30,000 nucleotides of DNA, taken from positions 1,010,001 through 1,040,000 of the forward strand of contig CAJNDS010002079.1 in the NCBI GenBank assembly GCA_905221605.1, given 5' to 3'. The translations under genes were made by a program, and so were the position numbers. The stretch is from Symbiodinium natans. Lineage: Eukaryota; Sar; Dinophyceae; Suessiales; Symbiodiniaceae. Below, one piece after another: positions 1 through 8,875 of this stretch. The notes below the pieces were generated by a model. It made no database searches and was not told where the DNA came from. It saw nothing but the letters and a program-made list of their open reading frames with translations. The first letter of the stretch is position 1. Each line of letters starts with the position of its first letter.

Positions 1-90
1 AGGGGAAATCGATCTGCAAAAAAAAGCTCCTTGGCGTACAGGGTTTGGGGTTTCGGCCTTAATTGGCTTAGGGCCCTACATCTCAACTAA

Positions 91-180
91 AGCCCCCTGG
101 GCTCAGGAGGGTTCTACGGGGTTTCGGTTTTGGGGAACCTGCGCCAAAAGTGAGTGCTCTGAACACATTTGCGTCCTCGC
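91..180 (+). repeat. Dispersed segment related to 12706-12763
   Basis: Both places carry agccccctggg followed after a variable gap by an aacctg-cgc-aaa-gtg-gag-tctg series. The gap is about 30 bp here and about 15 bp in the other copy. This is the only detectable content of the first 195 bases apart from a few isolated telomere-like words. The match is short and gapped, so common descent is only tentative. Confidence 0.35.
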
Positions 181-195
181 ATGCCGGGAGCTGGT

Positions 196-284
196 CCTAA
201 ACCCTAAACCCTAAACCCTAAACCCTAAACCCTAAACCCTAAACCCTAAACCCTAAACCCTAAACCCTAAACCCTAAACCCTAA
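196..284 (-). repeat. Telomere-type array, CCCTAAA x12
   Basis: A near-perfect run of CCCTAAA. It is followed by about 500 bases (285-790) of low-complexity and unique sequence with a G16 run at 755-770 and no convincing gene. An open frame over 445-816 there is proline-rich, runs into the G16 tract and telomeric words, and has no recognisable domain. Confidence 0.97.
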
Positions 285-754
285 TGTTGCACCCGGTTTA
301 GTGAGAGGGGGCACTATTATGCGTTTTTCCGGAAATCTTATAGGGGACCCCCCATTGATTAGGGTGGTCCTCAATTATGCGATGTTTGCCGGCCGGGGTT
401 GAAGGGCGGGGGGCCGGGGAGCCAAAAACTAAAAAAAGTTTTGAATGAGAAGCTCCGGAATTTTTTGGTGTCCAGCCTTATTTAAATTCCTTTTAAAATT
501 TCATTACGAAACAGGCCCCCAAACAATTTTCCAAGGGAGTAGCCCACGAGCTGCCCTGATTCGCTTTAGCAAGTTGTTTCGGTGGTCCGCATTTATGCGG
601 AGCCCCGGCGACCGTGGAGCTGCAAAGCCTGGAAAGCTTAGACCCTCAAGCTTCAAGGCTTCCCCTCAACCCTCGACCCCTAGCCGCCCTACCCCCAGCC
701 CCGTCCCAGCCCAGCCCACCCTATTCAGGATCCCCGAAAACCCCAAAATTGTTT

Positions 755-778
755 GGGGGGGGGGGGGGGGACCCCCCC
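755..778 (+). repeat. Poly-G tract with facing poly-C
   Basis: G16, one A, then C7. The two tracts face each other and could pair. Degenerate CCCTAAA-like words occupy 798-870 just downstream. Confidence 0.9.
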
Positions 779-954
779 GTACTAAACCGAGTCCAACATT
801 AAACCCTAAACCCTAAACCATCCCTAAACCCCAAACCCTATCAACCCTCAACCCTGAACCCCCCCAAGCCCTCTAAAAAGGATGTGGGAGGTTTTCGAAC
901 GTAGAGGGCGCCTTGTTGAGATCCTAAACCTCAGGGATCCTGCTGATTCTTCTT

Positions 955-1045
955 CCCTAAACCCTAAACCCTAAACCCTAAACCCTAAACCCTAAACCCT
1001 AAACCCTAAACCCTAAACCCTAAACCCTAAACCCTAAACCCTAAA
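955..1045 (-). repeat. Telomere-type array, CCCTAAA x13
   Basis: A perfect tandem run. It is the left arm of the module whose core is 1046-1142 and whose right arm is the TTTAGGG block 1143-1206. Confidence 0.97.
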
Positions 1046-1142
1046 GGTCGATATCAGGGGTCCCTGATGAGCGTAAACCCCCCGTGCGAGGCAATGGCTT
1101 TTTGAAGAAGGGGCCAGCCAGCCATGCATCAAAGAACAGCTT
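1046..1142. other. Inter-array core with hairpin
   Basis: 97 bp of unique sequence between a CCCTAAA and a TTTAGGG block. ATCAGGG at 1053-1059 and CCCTGAT at 1062-1068 form a perfect 7-bp stem with a 2-nt loop, right beside the left arm. No coding content was recognised. The core-module interpretation is inferred from recurrence through the window. Confidence 0.6.
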
Positions 1143-1206
1143 GGGGTTTAGGGTTCAGGGTTTAGCGTTTAGGGTTTAGGGTTTAGCTTCGGGTTTAGGG
1201 TTTAAG
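1143..1206 (+). repeat. Degenerate TTTAGGG array
   Basis: About eight units with substitutions. Decayed TTTAGGG-like words continue to about 1350 and then give way to decayed CCCTAAA words at 1385-1470. Confidence 0.85.
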
Positions 1207-1594
1207 GTCTAGGCTGTAGGGTTTCAGGGGTTTGGGAAAAGCGGAGACAAGTACCACAGTCAGGCGCCCTCTAGGTTTTAGGTAGCCGTCTCGCAGAGAC
1301 AAGTTCCATAACTTAGGTTTAGGGTTTGGGGCTTAGGGTTTAGGGTCTAGTGTTTAAGGCTTACATGACTTGTTGAGCTCACCGTCTATGCCTTAAACCG
1401 CGACTTTGAAAGCTTAAACCTTAGGCTCTTAAACCTCCCAACACACCCAAAGCCCTGAAGCCCTAAACCCTCTAGCCTCCACCTTTGAACTGCGTTGGGG
1501 GGGAAGTGGCAGGCTTACTCAACAGGGTTTGGAGTTTTGAGGTTCCCAGCTTCTTATGAGGGTTTAGGGTTTAGGGTTGAGGGTTTAAAGCCTT

Positions 1595-2006
1595 CGATTT
1601 CGGCTTCTGCGGTCTGGGATCTTCAACAACGAGATCGTCCATGGTGGGGTAAGGATCCTCTTCCATTCTACCAAGTGCTTGTGACCACCAGTCTCGTACG
1701 CGTCCGCATTGGAGAGGGTGAAGCATAGACTGCGGCTGTCAGTAGAACATCGGAGAGGGTGCGGCTGCGGTTGTCAATAAAACGCTCGGCATCAACTCTT
1801 GCGTCTTGCCGCAGTTGGCAGGTCCAATTCTCATCATGAACGGTATGTGGTCTGTCGGTCGGCAAGTACCCAACCAACAACAATCCCCCCCCCCCTGCGG
1901 CCTTTAAACTCTTGGAACTGTTCAACACGGCTTCAACCTTTTGTGGCGCGTAGGCTACCGGAGAAGCCTTACATGAAGCGTTACAACCCCAAACCCCGAA
2001 ACCCCA
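1595..2006. other. Unique stretch with imperfect tandem duplication
   Basis: One of the longer telomere-free stretches. An imperfect duplication lies at 1708-1747 and 1748-1783: both copies start at(t/c)ggagagggtg and end in a tgcgg(c/t)tgtca motif, with a 4-bp size difference. Open frames exist on both strands (for example minus 1668-1928), but none shows a recognisable domain. I cannot assign a gene. Confidence 0.5.
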
Positions 2007-2068
2007 AACCCTAAACCTAAACCCTAAACCCTAAACCCTAAACCCCAAACCCTAAACCCCAAACCCTA
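2007..2068 (-). repeat. CCCTAAA array with CCCCAAA variants
   Basis: About eight units mixing CCCTAAA and CCCCAAA. A decayed TTTAGGG-like stretch (2069-2190) follows. Confidence 0.93.
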
Positions 2069-2334
2069 GGGTTTATGGTGGAGGGTTGATAGGTTTGAAA
2101 TGTTTGAGTTGGTGAAGCTTAGGGTATGCAAGGGCTTCGGGTTTTCGGGCATGGGGGCTTTAGTGTCTCAAAGCTTCTAGGGTTTCAGGACTTGGCACCC
2201 TAAGCCCTAAACCCAAGACCGGATGAGAGCTCAGGGTTCTAGGGTTGAGGCTTGTGGAACCTTAAACCCTAAACCCTGAACACTATATACCCTACAACCT
2301 AAACCAGAAGCCCTAGTCCCGAAACCCGAAATCC

Positions 2335-2415
2335 CGTACCCTAAACCCTAAACCCCAAAACCCTAAACCTTAAAACCTAAACCCTGAACCCTAAACCCTA
2401 AACCCTAAACCCTAA
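2335..2415 (-). repeat. CCCTAAA array, slightly degenerate
   Basis: About eleven units. It is the left arm of the module whose core is 2416-2516. Confidence 0.95.
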
Positions 2416-2516
2416 CACAAGCTCTTTGATTTCAGGCGGGCCGAGCCCGCGGCACGCCCGAGGCTGCCGTGGCCTCTGCAGAGGCGGGCTGCGAACCCCT
2501 CAAACCTACACAAGGG
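2416..2516. other. GC-rich core with hairpin and 14-bp palindrome
   Basis: 101 bp between a CCCTAAA and a long TTTAGGG block. GCGGGC (2436-2441) pairs with GCCCGC (2445-2450) over a 3-nt loop. GCCTCTGCAGAGGC at 2472-2485 is a perfect 14-bp palindrome. Two strong self-complementary elements in 101 bp is more than expected by chance. No coding content was recognised. Confidence 0.65.
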
Positions 2517-2662
2517 CAGGGTTTAGGGTTTAGGGTTTAGGGTTTAGGGTTTAGGGTTTAGGGTTTAGGGTTTAGGGTTTAGGGTTTAGGGTTTAGGGTT
2601 TAGGGTTTAGGGTTTAGGGTTTAGGGTTTAGGGTTTAGGGTTTAGGGTTTAGGGTTTAGGGT
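2517..2662 (+). repeat. Long perfect TTTAGGG array (about 20 units)
   Basis: Uninterrupted identical heptamers, the second longest clean array here, implying recent formation or active homogenisation. It is the right arm of the preceding core. Confidence 0.98.
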
Positions 2663-2747
2663 CTGGGTACTGTACCTTCAAGCTTCGGGGGCTTGCAAGT
2701 AAAGCCTTCGGAAGGATCAGCCTGGCACCTTACAAGGGTACCCTTTT

Positions 2748-2934
2748 CTAGGCTGCCCAGTAACCAAGGCTTAAAAGGGTGCCCCTTTTTGGCTGAAAGG
2801 GGTTTATAAGGGAACCTAAACACCCCAACAAGGGAATAAGGGTACTACTGGGCATCCTATTTTTTTCTTTGGTGACGCTATGAAGGAACCCAGAACCAAC
2901 AAAATGGGTAAAGGGTACCATTGGGCTGTCAAGC
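2748..2934. mobile_element. MITE-like family C element, compound copy
   Basis: The left end reads ggctgcccagtaacc and the right end, read as reverse complement, reads cttgacagcccaatggtacc. Both outer ends carry a (c)agccca-type terminal motif followed by a ggtaccc-type internal motif. A further internal end (gggtactactgggcatcc, 2840-2857) suggests a nested or compound copy. The element lacks coding capacity and lies between a TTTAGGG and a CCCTAAA block. Related copies are at 11117 and 13347. Confidence 0.6.
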
Positions 2935-2953
2935 CATTGAAAAGGGGTTTTGT

Positions 2954-2972
2954 GGGGGGGGGGGGGGGGGGG
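2954..2972 (+). repeat. Poly-G tract (19 G)
   Basis: An uninterrupted G run just right of the family C element. Such runs are prone to sequencing and assembly error. Confidence 0.95.
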
Positions 2973-2996
2973 TTCGCAGTTTATCTGCTTGGTGCA

Positions 2997-3062
2997 AACC
3001 CTAAACCCTAAACCCCAAACCCTAAACCCCAAACCCCAAACCCCAAACCCTAAACCCTAAAC
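2997..3062 (-). repeat. CCCTAAA/CCCCAAA array
   Basis: Nine units, with the CCCCAAA variants clustered in the middle. Confidence 0.95.
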
Positions 3063-3202
3063 CCACTTGCGCAGCAGAGAAAGGGCCTTCGCGGACCGGC
3101 AGAGGAACCACTGGAGTGCTAAAGTGTCAGGTGGCCCCGAGTGTAGCCTCTAGTGAGAGAACGACCAGAACTGCTACGAGATTTCTGATCTCTAGCAACC
3201 TC

Positions 3203-3397
3203 TTAGGAGGAGCTCCGCGCTAGAGCGACATGAAGGCCCTCGCGTGAGGCTTGCAAGTACTGTGCCGCTGTGTCTCGGAGCATAGAAGAAGTTTGAGTCT
3301 TACGAGCATGCTTAACAGTCTGCTTGGTGGTCCTCTTGCTTCCCTGCAAAGTCAGCCGTACCGCCGTACCTAACAAGATGGAAGGCGCGAGAGCCAA
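3203..3397 (-). pseudogene. Possible internally deleted histone H3 remnant
   Basis: A 64-residue open frame on the minus strand inside a 360-bp unique, GC-balanced stretch (3063-3425). Near the middle it reads RTTKQT..ARKT, like the H3 N-terminus RTKQTARKS with a 3-residue insertion. At DNA level accaagcagactg (complement of 3316-3328) and ctcgtaag (complement of 3299-3306) match typical H3 codons. The C-terminal part LR.TAA.YLQAS....VAL resembles the H3 helix LRFQSSA..ALQEAS...VAL. The intervening ~60 residues of H3 are missing. The matches are short, and TKQT alone can arise by chance in 30 kb, so this is a hypothesis. Otherwise the frame is unassigned. Confidence 0.22.
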
Positions 3398-3603
3398 GAA
3401 TCACGGACAGCAGACGGTCACAAGGTGCTCAGGCTTGCTAACCCTAAACCCTAATAATAAACCCTCAACCCTAAACCCCCAATAAGAGTGGTGGATCTCT
3501 GTTCACCTTGCAATGCGCAGGGTTTAGGGTTAAGGTCTACCCAAGCCCCCCCCCCCCCACCCCAAGAACAAATGAAACTTAAACAAAAAGGTGTACATGA
3601 TCT

Positions 3604-3670
3604 ATAATATATATATATACATATACATATACATATATATATATATACATATATGTATGTATGTACATAT
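3604..3670. repeat. AT-rich (TA/CATATA) microsatellite
   Basis: Tandem TA with interspersed CATATA and ATGTATGT words. It is followed by about 180 bases of unassigned sequence to 3850. Confidence 0.95.
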
Positions 3671-3850
3671 CAAGATAATAAGAAAACAGATACCTAAAAA
3701 CCCTAGCAACTCGAAACTCCACCCCGGCCCTGAACCCTACATCCGCGAGCACTCACATCTCCAAGCCCTCCGCTCTGCATCAACACCTAACGTAGGAGCC
3801 TGCATAATTAGAATAGTTCATTTTTTGAGGAGGGGGGGGGGGGTTATGAT

Positions 3851-3909
3851 AGTATAATATAAACGGACCATAAGGGAATATTGTTAGCAAATATTCCGAC
3901 CCCTATACT
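3851..3909. mobile_element. Short inverted-repeat element (hairpin)
   Basis: GGAATATT (3875-3882) and AATATTCC (3890-3897) form an 8-bp stem with a 7-nt loop. AGTATA (3851) and TATACT (near 3904) extend it outward with interruptions. It looks like a small MITE or solo hairpin in AT-rich sequence right of a poly-G run. Confidence 0.4.
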
Positions 3910-3993
3910 AAATCTCACGGCCTCCCGAACTTTCCAAAGCCCCCCTCCCGCACCCAAGACGTGAAACCCCGAAACCCCATCAGACTCACGTTT

Positions 3994-4074
3994 CCCTAAA
4001 CCCTAAACCCTAAACCCGTAACCTTAAACCCTAAACCCTAAACCCTTAACCCTTAACCTTAAACCCAAAATCCT
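3994..4074 (-). repeat. CCCTAAA array, degenerate
   Basis: About eleven units with CCCTTAA variants toward the right end. Confidence 0.92.
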
Positions 4075-4203
4075 AAACTCTATTGGCAACCAAAAGCCGT
4101 CGACCTTCAACGCCCTATAGACCCCTGCAGCTTGCATGCCCCAGAACCATTCTAAAGGACCAATTGAAGCCTAAAAATTGGACCATAGACCTTAATTTGC
4201 ACC
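4075..4203. other. Inter-array core with inverted repeat
   Basis: 129 bp between a CCCTAAA and a TTTAGGG block. GGACCAATT (4157-4165) pairs with AATTGGACC (4176-4184) with one A-A mismatch and a 10-nt loop. No coding content was seen. Confidence 0.55.
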
Positions 4204-4283
4204 GTTTAGGGTTTAGGGTTTAGGGTTTAGGGTTTAGGGTTTAGGGTTTAGGGTTTAGGGTTTAGGGTTTAGGGTTTAGGGTT
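4204..4283 (+). repeat. Perfect TTTAGGG array (about 11 units)
   Basis: Clean heptamers, the right arm of the preceding module. Confidence 0.97.
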
Positions 4284-4341
4284 CACTACTCTATCCCCAC
4301 TAGTAGAACCATAATCCCTTCTTAAGGCTCATCAAGTCTTT

Positions 4342-4543
4342 CTAGGTTGTTCAGTAACCTAGGATTAGAAATAAAGGGTGCGCCTTTTGGCTTAAAGGGG
4401 CTAATAAGGGAACCCTAGACCCTAAACCCTGAACATTAAACCCTCAACCCTAAAGGCCTTATAAGGAACCAGGGGCCTTAAGTCCTACTAAGGAACCCTG
4501 TCTAAGATAAGGGTGTGTTCCTTAATTCAGGGGTATTGGGCTC
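4342..4543. mobile_element. Family C-like element with internal telomeric words
   Basis: The left part (aggttgttcagtaacc...aaagggtgcgccttttggc) resembles the left half of the 2748 copy. The right part ends ggggtattgggctccc. Degenerate CCCTAAA words occupy 4421-4455 between the halves, as in the 20212 copy. The ends are imperfect, so the boundaries are approximate. Confidence 0.4.
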
Positions 4544-4651
4544 CCTAAACCCTACACCCTAAACCCCTAAACCCCTAAACCCCTAAACCCCTAAACCCCT
4601 AAACCCCTAAACCCCTAAACCCTAAACCCTAAACCCTAAACCCTAAACCCT
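4543..4651 (-). repeat. CCCTAAA array containing eight CCCCTAAA octamers
   Basis: A homogeneous run of the 8-bp variant CCCCTAAA (about 4561-4620) sits inside 7-bp CCCTAAA units. The contiguity of the variant indicates local amplification, not scattered point mutation. Confidence 0.96.
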
Positions 4652-4748
4652 TAAGGAGCCCTGCAACTTTTCCTTGCACTCCGTTTGCCGTGCGAGGAGG
4701 GTTCTTGGATGAGCCCAGCGCTTGCGGGCTTGCAGAGGGATGTGGCGG
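4652..4748. other. GC-rich inter-array core
   Basis: 97 bp. A weak AGCCC/GGGCT stem lies around 4717-4737. Its first bases (ccttaaggagccctgcaac) resemble those following the array at 12427-12499 (ccttaagaaccttgcaac), hinting that some cores are related. Confidence 0.5.
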
Positions 4749-4805
4749 ATTAGGGTTTAGGGTTTAGGGTTTAGGGTTTAGGTTTTAGGGCTTAGGGTTT
4801 AGGGC
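4749..4805 (+). repeat. TTTAGGG array
   Basis: About eight units, degenerating to the right. 4806-5075 holds only scattered telomere-like words of both orientations and no gene. Confidence 0.93.
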
Positions 4806-5075
4806 TTCGGGAAAATTCGTGTACATGGTCCAAATTTGAGGGTTTCAGGGTTTAGGGTTTAAGGATTCAAGGATTGAGGGTTTGGGAATTCAAGTTGCAG
4901 AGTGAATGCCACGACAAAATTGAAAGCACTAAGCCAACACCTGCATGCTAAACCCTAAACCCGAATCCCAAAAGGTCTGAGCCACAAACCCTAAACTGCC
5001 CTAAACCCTAATCCCCAAACCGTTTAGGGTGTAGGGTTTTATGGTGTAGGGTGCAGGGTTTAGGGGTTTAGGATT

Positions 5076-5150
5076 CCCTAAACCCTAAACCCTAAACCCT
5101 AAACCCTAAACCCTAAACCCTAAACCCTAAACCCTAAACCCTAAACCTTA
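5076..5150 (-). repeat. CCCTAAA array (about 10 units)
   Basis: A clean run, the left arm of the next core. Confidence 0.97.
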
Positions 5151-5279
5151 ATTAAACCCTAAACAGTAAACCTTTAGGGTTTTGGTACCGGGGAAGCGGA
5201 GGAGCGCTCCGTGAGGATCCGGGCATTTCGCCTAGGAACCCTGGCTTGAGCCTGTCCAAGGACAAGTCATCGGAGTTTG
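5151..5279. other. Inter-array core with palindromes
   Basis: After some decayed telomeric words, the core holds the perfect palindrome GGAGCGCTCC (5201-5210) and a small TGTCC-AA-GGACA hairpin near 5253-5264. Confidence 0.55.
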
Positions 5280-5386
5280 TTTAGGGTTTAGGGTTTAGGG
5301 TTTAGGGTTTGGGGTTTGGGGTTTAGGGTTTAGGGTTTAGGGTTTAGGGTTTAGGGTTTAGGGTTTAGGGTTTAGGGTTTAGGGGC
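5280..5386 (+). repeat. TTTAGGG array with two TTTGGGG units
   Basis: About 15 units, clean except for two adjacent TTTGGGG variants around 5310-5323. Confidence 0.97.
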
Positions 5387-5388
5387 AT

Positions 5389-5507
5389 AAGGAGGGACCC
5401 CTAGAAGGGACTTGTTCGCCTATATACACCCATATATACCTTACAGCCCCTATATACTAAGTGGCCCCTACATAGCCCCCAAGTAACCCTGATAAGGGTC
5501 CCTGAGG
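5389..5507. mobile_element. MITE-like inverted-repeat element K
   Basis: AGGGACCC (5393-5400) and GGGTCCCT (5496-5503) are perfect complements near the ends of an AT-richer interval with several tatata words. It sits between a TTTAGGG and a CCCTAAA array, the position typical of these elements here. Only one copy was seen, so the call is tentative. Confidence 0.45.
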
Positions 5508-5547
5508 TTGTACCGTTGGGTTTTGGGGGACCCTCTTCTTAAAGATA

Positions 5548-5633
5548 CCCTAAACCCTAAACCCTAAACCCTAAACCCTAAACGCTAAACCCTGAACCCT
5601 GAACCCTAAACCCTAAACCCTAAACCCTAAACC
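5548..5633 (-). repeat. CCCTAAA array (about 12 units)
   Basis: Mostly clean, with a CGCTAAA unit and two CCCTGAA variants. Confidence 0.96.
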
Positions 5634-5766
5634 CCCTCTTAGGGGTACACCCTTAGAAGTACGAGTTTTCGTCCCTTGAACCAGACCCGCAGCGCTGGGG
5701 CGAGCGCCAATTCAGGCACCTAATGGCCTTCCCTTGGCACCTCTAAGACTCTTGGAGCAAGGGGTT

Positions 5767-5768
<2 letters not shown>
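5634..5768. other. Inter-array core with palindromes
   Basis: Contains CAGCGCTG and, a few bases on, a GGCG-AG-CGCC hairpin (about 5690-5710). It ends in the G31 tract before a short TTTAGGG block (5808-5838). Confidence 0.5.

Positions 5769-5799
<31 letters not shown>
5769..5799 (+). repeat. Poly-G tract (31 G)
   Basis: An uninterrupted run of 31 G. It is likely length-polymorphic and vulnerable to base-calling error. Confidence 0.95.
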
Positions 5800-5800
<1 letters not shown>

Positions 5801-5938
5801 TTTTGGCGGTTTAGGGTTTAGGGTTTAGGGTTTAGGGCTTGGGGCCGTGGGGCCGTGGGGCCGAGGGGCCCATGCTCCAAAAGGGATCGAGAACACTGCC
5901 TGTCCTGGCTCCAAAGCTTCGAAAGAAGATCGGCCTGC

Positions 5939-6060
5939 AACCCTAAACCCTAAACCCGAAACCCGAAACCCTAAACCCTAAACCCTATAACCCTATAACC
6001 CTATGACCCTAAACCCTATAACCCTATGACCCTAAACCCTATAACCCTGAACTCTAAACC
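5939..6060 (-). repeat. CCCTAAA array with CCCTATAA octamers
   Basis: It starts as CCCTAAA/CCCGAAA and passes into repeated 8-bp CCCTATAA/CCCTATGA units (about 5985-6045). Confidence 0.93.
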
Positions 6061-6068
6061 CCAATCCA

Positions 6069-6184
6069 TACTGGGAAGCTCTTTTGACTTAGTACGTTAG
6101 CAAGGTGGGTAAACGAGGATTAAAATAGGGCTTTTAGAGGTTGCTATGTAGACGGGCTTCTAATGTAGACGAGCTGCTAAGTAG
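6069..6184 (+). mobile_element. MITE-like family B element
   Basis: Shares with 17065-17165 the ordered blocks actgggaa(g)ct..ttttgactta, agcaaggtgggt, a ggatta-aatagg block, and a terminal ct(g/t)ctaagtag. It is noncoding and bordered on both sides by CCCTAAA-type repeats. Confidence 0.65.
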
Positions 6185-6230
6185 AACCCTAAACCCTAAA
6201 ACCCTAGACGCTTTAAACCCTAAACCCTAC

Positions 6231-6644
6231 TACAGCCTTGAAGCACAAAGGATTGCAAAGGAACGACGGGGACAAGATGGGAATCTATACTAAACTCAGG
6301 AGTACTGAGTAGCCCAGGAAAAAAAGGGTACCCTGTTTGGTTTAAGGGAGGTTGTTATCTTACATTTTCCGCTTGTTGATTTCCTTTCGCGGGTTTGTTG
6401 CCGGTTTGTTTGTCACATTTCGGCTGTTGCCTTGGTCAGACGGTTTCTTTTCGGAGGTTTGTTTGTTGTTTTCCGTGTTCTTCCCTGGGTTTCAGAGGGA
6501 TCTTGTGAGAAAATAATTTTATTTTCGGTTGTTGACTCCTGTGCGTTCTGTATGTTTCGGGTTGTTCTTATATTATCTTATTTTCGTTTCTTATGCTTTA
6601 ACCTGCTGGACAAGTACCCCTATAAGTTCACCTGACCTATCTAG
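6231..6644 (+). other. T/G-rich unassigned stretch
   Basis: The upper strand is strongly T- and G-rich from about 6350 to 6600. A 67-residue open frame (6432-6635) is hydrophobic because of this bias and matches nothing I know. The segment 6299-6350 (tactgagtagcccagg...gggtaccctgtttggtttaa) resembles one half of family C. Confidence 0.4.
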
Positions 6645-6765
6645 GGAGACCCTCGACAGCCCAAAAACACCTTAGATGTTTGGGGCTTAGGATTTCGGGT
6701 AAAATTCAAGGAGACCCTCGACAGCCCAAAAACACCTTAGACGTTTGGGGCTTAGGATTTCGGGT
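6645..6765 (+). repeat. Direct duplication, 56 bp x2, 65-bp period
   Basis: 6645-6700 and 6710-6765 are identical except for one T/C difference, separated by 9 bp. This is a recent local duplication. 6766-7072 has no recognisable feature. Confidence 0.95.
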
Positions 6766-7072
6766 TCAAGGGTTTCATTCGGATTTCAGCACTTTTGGGC
6801 TTAGGGAGCCTTAAATGTCCAAAGCCTTAGACCTATAGACCCTAAGGGTTTACCCTAACTTAGTTGCTGAGTTCATAAGCCCCACAAAAGTGTACACTTT
6901 CAGTTCTATACGGGATTACAGTATCCCCAAAAATGTGTAAAGTGTACTCACTCAGCTTCTAAGCTAACCCTAAACTTCGAAGCTGAACCCCTTTGCGAGC
7001 GCCTCCGGTTGGTAGCGGTTCAGGGCTTAGAGCAAACGCAGCCACAACGGAACAGTTTTCAGAAAGCTCGCT

Positions 7073-7139
7073 AAACCCTAAACCCTAAACCCTAAACCAT
7101 AAACCCTAAGCCCTAAACCCTAAACCCTAAACCCTAAAC
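7073..7139 (-). repeat. CCCTAAA array (about 9 units)
   Basis: Nearly clean. An 81-bp GC-rich core (7140-7220) follows, then a short TTTAGGG block (7221-7247). Confidence 0.95.
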
Positions 7140-7539
7140 GCCATCGTCGCGTTGAAGCCACGGAGAGTGCCAGCCACGCTGAATTCGAGATTTGCGGCCA
7201 AGAGCAGCTGTGAATTGGGTTTAGAGTTTAGGGTTTAGGGTTTAGGGAGATGGCTGCCGAGGGTTGGGCAAGTCTAAACCACAAGCCTAGAAAACCTTAA
7301 ATCCTTGAGAGTTTCCGCAAGGCTCCAAGATACAAATCATACCTACATTGGGGTCTAAAGTCTGCAAGTAATACCTACTTTGGACTTAGGGTTTACGGTT
7401 TAGGGTTTAGGGGGAGCCTTGGGGCTTGAGGCTTAGAGGGTGTAAGTTGGTTTAGACGGCCATCAGGTTTTGGGGGCGAGGCGCGAGTGAGGCGGCTTTT
7501 GATGCAAACCTAAGTGCAAGAACAGCTCACCATGCCCAT

Positions 7540-7638
7540 GGGATGTTCAGACGATTTTACTGACAGTCCTTAATTGGGATTATCATAGGGGGTACAATAA
7601 TCCCTACGGAGGACTGTTAGTATAGGGGGGAGCATCCC
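7540..7638. mobile_element. MITE-like family A element, full length (99 bp)
   Basis: Long terminal inverted repeats: the left end GGGATGTT...TTTACTGACAGTCC and the right end, as reverse complement, GGGATGCTCCCCCC...ACTAACAGTCC, each continued by a GGGATTAT block. The length equals the 9802-9900 copy exactly. It has no coding capacity, so any mobility would depend on a transposase elsewhere. The right flank is aaccc, as in other copies. Confidence 0.82.
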
Positions 7639-7799
7639 AACCCATACACCTGAACCTCTAAAACGAGATTATGAGGGAGTCTAATGGCAGGATTTCCCAG
7701 AAAACTCTTTTCAGGGCACGCCCTCAAGGGGTATGTTGAATATTTCTGAGACCTAAAAAGCCTGCTCATTTGGTTCTACGCGTGGTCGGTTTCCGAACA

Positions 7800-8057
7800 C
7801 AACAACCCTACAAGCCCGACGAATCCCTATCAAACTCTACTAAACCCTTTCAAACCGTATTCAACCCTATCAAGCCCTATAAACGCTCTAAACCCAATAA
7901 ACCCTGCAAGCCCTACAAGCCCTGTAAGCGTTTTATAAGCCCTGTAAACCCTATGAAACCGACCCAATTATCCCTCTAACCCAATAAACCCTACACGCCC
8001 TATGAACTGTATAAATCCTATAAAACCTACAAACCCCATGAACCCAAGAAACCCTAA
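7800..8057 (-). repeat. Telomere-like array with 9-10 bp units
   Basis: A 258-bp run of CCCTATNAA(N) and CCCTGTAAG-type units whose spacing is 9-10 bp instead of 7. It opens with six consecutive 10-bp units (about 7826-7886). Translation gives an artefactual KPYKPCKP-type peptide. Confidence 0.8.
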
Positions 8058-8167
8058 ACTGCAAGGGAACGCAGGATTTAGAGAGACTATAAAAGGGCTT
8101 TATGGGGCTCATCATTACCGGGCCTATTCTATTTCGAAGTGTTCTTTGGGCAGCGTGCATAAGGGCA

Positions 8168-8264
8168 GGTCTCTAAATTAGGGGCCCTTCCCATTTCGGG
8201 CTCCTACATATAGAACAGCACCCTTATCGCAGGCACCCCCAAAAGGGACCCGAATTTAGAGAGG
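8168..8264. mobile_element. MITE-like inverted-repeat element I
   Basis: CTCTAAATT (8171-8179) and AATTTAGAG (8253-8261) are perfect complements. The repeat continues inward with ggggcccttccc against gggacccttttggg. A further atttagagaga at about 8076 suggests a related end or an overlapping copy. Confidence 0.55.
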
Positions 8265-8347
8265 TACCCTTGAAACCCTTGTGCAAAAAGGAGATTCTGA
8301 GATATGATGGGCTAGATCCTGGTAGCTTGTTGAAAGCTCTTGTCCAC

Positions 8348-8422
8348 TAAACCCTAAACCCTAAACCCTAAACCCTAAACCCTAAACCCTAGACCCGAAA
8401 CCCTAAACCCTAAACCCTAAAC
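8348..8422 (-). repeat. CCCTAAA array (about 10 units)
   Basis: Clean. 8423-8875 holds scattered CCCTAAA words (8550-8580, 8696-8770) and no gene. Confidence 0.96.
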
Positions 8423-8875
8423 ACTATTTTCTTGGGGCATCTGCAGGCCACAGCTCGAAGCTATGCCCTAGAGTCTGCGGTTTAGGGTATTGTCAATGTG
8501 CAGACCATCGCTCTGAGCCCAAATTGAAGCCCAAAGCCTGTGAACCCTCAACTAAACCCTAAACCCTAAACCCTAAAACCCGAAACATTAGGCCTAGGGT
8601 TTATAGCTGTTGTGACTTCCGAAGCCCGGGAGGCCCGAAACCCTGACGTACGGGTTCTTCAGGAATATCGGACGTTCGGGAAACAGGCTCCCTGACCCCT
8701 AAACCCCAAACCCTTAACTCTAAACTCTAAACACTAAAACCTAAACGGCCCGAAGTCCCTAAACCTTAAACCTCCATGCCCTTCACACCTTACAGCTTGA
8801 ATCCTCCGGGTCGAACCTCCCAACGCCAGCTGACGTCACAAGGCCGCCCTTCTACCGCATCTACTGCTGGGCGTG

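Noticed and set aside
445-816. Open frame of 123 residues
   Set aside because: Low-complexity, proline-rich, crosses a G16 run and telomeric words, with no recognisable domain.
7770-7979. Lys-Pro-Tyr-rich open frame
   Set aside because: It is the translation of the 9-10 bp telomere-like array.
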